A stretch of DNA of 9,103 nt from Legionellaceae bacterium (lineage in GTDB: Bacteria; Pseudomonadota; Gammaproteobacteria; Legionellales; Legionellaceae), in NCBI GenBank assembly GCA_027449525.1, contig DAIDLK010000029.1, forward strand, positions 1 through 9,103, read 5' to 3'. The translations under genes and the position numbers were made by a program. The notes beneath the pieces are model-generated. The model saw only the letters and a list, made by a program, of their open reading frames with translations. It was not told the DNA's origin and made no database searches. Below, piece by piece: positions 7,381-9,103 of this stretch (positions within the stretch are counted from its first letter, which is position 1; each line of letters begins with the position of its first letter).

Positions 7381-8504
7381 ATGGCCGCCTCTTGGGTGCT
7401 GACAAAAGCGGAACAATTTATTTTTTCTACCCCTCGCGTATTTTTTTGTGGTGTCTTGTGGTTGATTGCTTTGCTGAAAGTCGGTGTATGGTGTATTCCC
7501 AATCTTCCTGCCTACCGTGCCATCGCACTAATCCCTTTGTTAATCCCTTTGAGCACCCTGATGCACACTACCTCATGTGGAGCTGGTTTGCACCCTGGCT
7601 TACTTGGCTGCTACATCTCAATACTTCGTTGAAGTTTATGGCGTTTTTATTGGTGTGCTCGTGCAGCTTTACGTTGTTGTTTATGGTGTTAGTTTTTAAA
7701 TCACTCCCGGATAGACTGGCACGAACGGCTTTGGTCTTGTTTACCGTCTTACCCGTTTCTACCACGGCTTACTTTTGGGTCAGTATGGATTCGGTGACTT
7801 TATTATTGTTGTTACTCGCCCTGGTGTGCCCTGAATGCAACAGTGTCATTTGGTTGGTAGGGCTTGCGTTAGGCATGCAGCATTTTGAGCAAGCGTTTTT
7901 TGCGATAGCAGGATTATTGCTGGCGACAAGTTTAAATCACTTAGTAATGGTTCAGACGCGTTATACTGCTCGATTTTGTTTTGCCCTGCTTGCCGCTGTT
8001 TTTTTGGGTAAATTGTTGTTAATCCTAATTTTCCAGCATTACACCATTCTAGTAAATTCAGGGCGATGGTATTTTATGCGCCAGCACCTGCATGAGATTA
8101 TTTCTGGATTCTTTTTGCATGCTTATGAGCAGATTTGGGCTATTTTAGGCCTAGGTTGGTTGATTGCCTTGCGGTATGTGGATTGGGGTAAGCAGGCGCT
8201 GCCTTTTTTTGTTGGTTTACTGTGCTTGTCAAGTGTTTTATTGTTGGTCGGTGATCAGGCGCGCGTGTTGGCTATTATTACCTTTCCTTTGGTATTCGCC
8301 TACTGGCTGCTGAATCGTGAGTTTTTGACGAAATGGTCTCAAGCCCACGTGGCATTAATTTTCTTAATTTGGTTGGTGATGCCTTGGTATTGGTTGTGCG
8401 GTGGGGTAAAGGGATCAGTGTTCTTTTTTGATCTAGGTTATCTATTGCACAAAGCATTTGGTTGGTTTGTTTTACCGAATAATCTCTATGCTTGGCCCTT
8501 CTAA
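7381..8504 (+). CDS. Polytopic membrane protein, candidate GT-C arabinosyltransferase, interrupted by a -1 frame change near 7527-7551
   Basis: The N-terminus and the rest are in different frames. From ATG 7381 the first frame gives a believable start and one membrane helix (about 20-39), then PNLPAYRAIA. From about 7527 the sensible protein continues in the -1 frame (NPFEHPDAHYLMW, then many hydrophobic segments) to the stop at 8504. The single-frame version from GTG 7377 has a Cys-rich, non-membrane N-terminus that looks out of frame. Rejoined, the product is about 374 residues with roughly eight to ten membrane helices. An acidic E-H-P-D-A-H stretch (about 58-63) follows the first helix, where GT-C enzymes carry catalytic acids in the first periplasmic loop. 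A later loop reads GDQARVLAI. Such enzymes use lipid-phosphate sugars, so with dprE1/dprE2 upstream it is a candidate for transferring arabinose. I do not recognise a specific family. It may be a pseudogene, a sequencing error or a frameshifting gene. Confidence 0.6.
7529..7551 (+). repeat. Tandem 11-nt repeat (period 12) carrying two CCCTTTG heptamers at the frame change
   Basis: TAATCCCTTTG occurs at 7529-7539 and again at 7541-7551 with one base between. In the upstream frame each copy reads ATC-CCT-TTG, so C-CCT-TTG fits the X-XXY-YYZ pattern for -1 slippage. In the downstream frame the pair reads NPFVNPF. The repeat lies exactly where the GT-C-like gene changes frame. Confidence 0.85.
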
Positions 8505-8575
8505 TGTGTTTTACTATGAAAGTGGATTGATAATAAGCGACCAGTTTTCTTTTTTTTATTGGATGGGATTATTTT
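8505..8575. other. Short intergenic gap before bcp
   Basis: The 71 bases hold a T-rich run (about 8546-8560) without a preceding stem, so I do not call a terminator. TTGATA at 8527-8532 resembles a -35 box, but no good -10 sits 16-18 bp downstream. The gap may simply be a spacer in the same transcript. Confidence 0.4.
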
Positions 8576-9103
8576 TTGATCAATAGCGGTGATAAGGTTG
8601 GTTCCATCGAATTGATTGCGACCAATGGCTTGCACAGTAACCTTCAGCACTATCAAGGCCAGTGGGTGATATTGTATTTTTATCCCAAGGATGCTACCGC
8701 AGGCTGTACGTTGGAAGCACTGGCATTTCGTGATAAGTATACTGAATTTTCAGCGCATGATGCCGTGGTCTTTGGGGTTTCGCGAGATAGTTTGCTATCG
8801 CATGAAAAGTTTAAGACGAAGCATCATTTACCGTTTGAATTAATTAGCGATGTGAATGAAACGCTCTGTCAACAGTTTGCCGTAATGAAAATGAAATCGA
8901 TGTACGGAAAGCAATACCTTGGTATCGAGCGTAGTACTTTTTTGATTGATCCTAATGGCTTGGTGCAATCGGTTTGGCGCAACGTGAAGGTAGCAGGGCC
9001 CCCCGTCCTCGATGCGGTGTCGTCCTGGGCGGCCACCTGGGTGGAGCCAGGCGAGGCAACATCCGGCGATGGCCGGGACCGCACTCACTCAGGGGGCGGC
9101 ATC
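8576..9103 (+). CDS. bcp: BCP/PrxQ-type thiol peroxidase, open at right edge; C-terminus likely replaced after about codon 141
   Basis: Peroxiredoxins of this group reduce hydrogen peroxide and organic peroxides in the cytoplasm using thioredoxin. The frame starts at TTG 8576 (weak GGATGGG 8 bp upstream); the preceding in-frame stop is at 8534 and no in-frame ATG lies between. The protein begins MINSGDKVGS, in register with the usual xxGDKAPxF opening. YFYPKDATAGCT at 34-45 holds the peroxidatic Cys44 with Thr41; R119 lies in GIERSTFLID (116-125). The resolving Cys usually five residues after the first is Leu49 here. The only other Cys before the junction is Cys98 (NETLCQQF). Up to WRNVKVAG (134-141) it is normal. 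A family member should then read GHV-x2-VL and stop at about 150-157, but the frame continues through very GC-rich sequence to the edge (176 codons, no stop). The real gene probably ends in sequence not present here. Confidence 0.88.
   Translation, partial: MINSGDKVGSIELIATNGLHSNLQHYQGQWVILYFYPKDATAGCTLEALAFRDKYTEFSAHDAVVFGVSRDSLLSHEKFKTKHHLPFELISDVNETLCQQFAVMKMKSMYGKQYLGIERSTFLIDPNGLVQSVWRNVKVAGPPVLDAVSSWAATWVEPGEATSGDGRDRTHSGGGI
8996..9103. other. GC-rich terminal segment, probable junction or chimeric contig end
   Basis: By hand count these 108 bases contain 80 G/C (74%), against 47 of 120 (39%) in 8821-8940. The change falls within the peroxiredoxin gene, just after the codon for Gly141 where family similarity ends. 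None of the six short translations of this segment resembles a protein I recognise, and I see no inverted repeat or insertion-sequence end. Confidence 0.6.

Noticed and set aside
7377..7526. Frame from GTG 7377 as the true N-terminus of the membrane protein
   Set aside because: This part is Cys-rich and lacks a membrane helix, while the alternative frame from ATG 7381 gives a normal helix and better start signals.
8505..8575. Rho-independent terminator before bcp
   Set aside because: There is a T-run but no complementary stem immediately before it.
8840..9088. Minus-strand open frames at the right end
   Set aside because: They run antisense to the clear peroxiredoxin frame, and their apparent protein quality comes only from the GC-rich tail.
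1..9103. CRISPR arrays, tRNA or rRNA genes, insertion sequences
   Set aside because: No regularly spaced repeats, cloverleaf-like sequences, transposase frames or terminal inverted repeats were seen; genes fill nearly the whole window.

Overview
The window looks like a stretch of gammaproteobacterial chromosome. The PNPase fragment, the YbiT-type ABC-F protein and the BCP-type peroxiredoxin all resemble proteins of that class. Base composition is moderate, roughly mid-40s percent GC by eye. I cannot name the species from sequence alone.

Layout. At the left edge are two overlapping plus-strand housekeeping genes: the 3' half of pnp (polynucleotide phosphorylase), then serS (seryl-tRNA synthetase). 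serS converges on, and overlaps by 43 bp, a minus-strand gene for a YbiT-type ABC-F ATPase. Upstream of the ABC-F gene on the same strand are a small PAP2-related (DUF212/YuiD-type) membrane protein and a UbiA-family prenyltransferase of the decaprenyl-phosphate phosphoribosyltransferase type. The last two are joined by a TGATG stop/start overlap. A 52-bp divergent gap carrying a clear extended -10 promoter separates them from a plus-strand set: a DprE1-like FAD oxidase, a DprE2-like short-chain reductase, and a polytopic membrane protein that looks like a GT-C glycosyltransferase. Next comes a BCP/PrxQ peroxiredoxin that runs off the right edge.

The central 4349-8504 block plus the DUF212 gene forms a compact candidate pathway for D-arabinofuranose. 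UbiA-like would put phosphoribose from PRPP on a polyprenyl phosphate. The DUF212 protein is a candidate for removing the 5-phosphate. DprE1/DprE2 would epimerise ribose to arabinose at C2 while it is lipid-linked. The GT-C-like protein is a candidate for transferring the arabinose to an outside acceptor. This is the mycobacterial DPA route in a Gram-negative setting; the nearest precedent I know is D-Araf pilin glycosylation in some Pseudomonas aeruginosa strains. The acceptor is not encoded here.

Irregularities: the GT-C-like gene is split by a -1 frame change next to a tandem pair of CCCTTTG heptamers. The DprE1 homologue has Ala where mycobacterial DprE1 has the drug-reactive Cys. The last 108 bases jump from about 39% to about 74% GC inside the peroxiredoxin gene, suggesting a junction or an assembly chimera.
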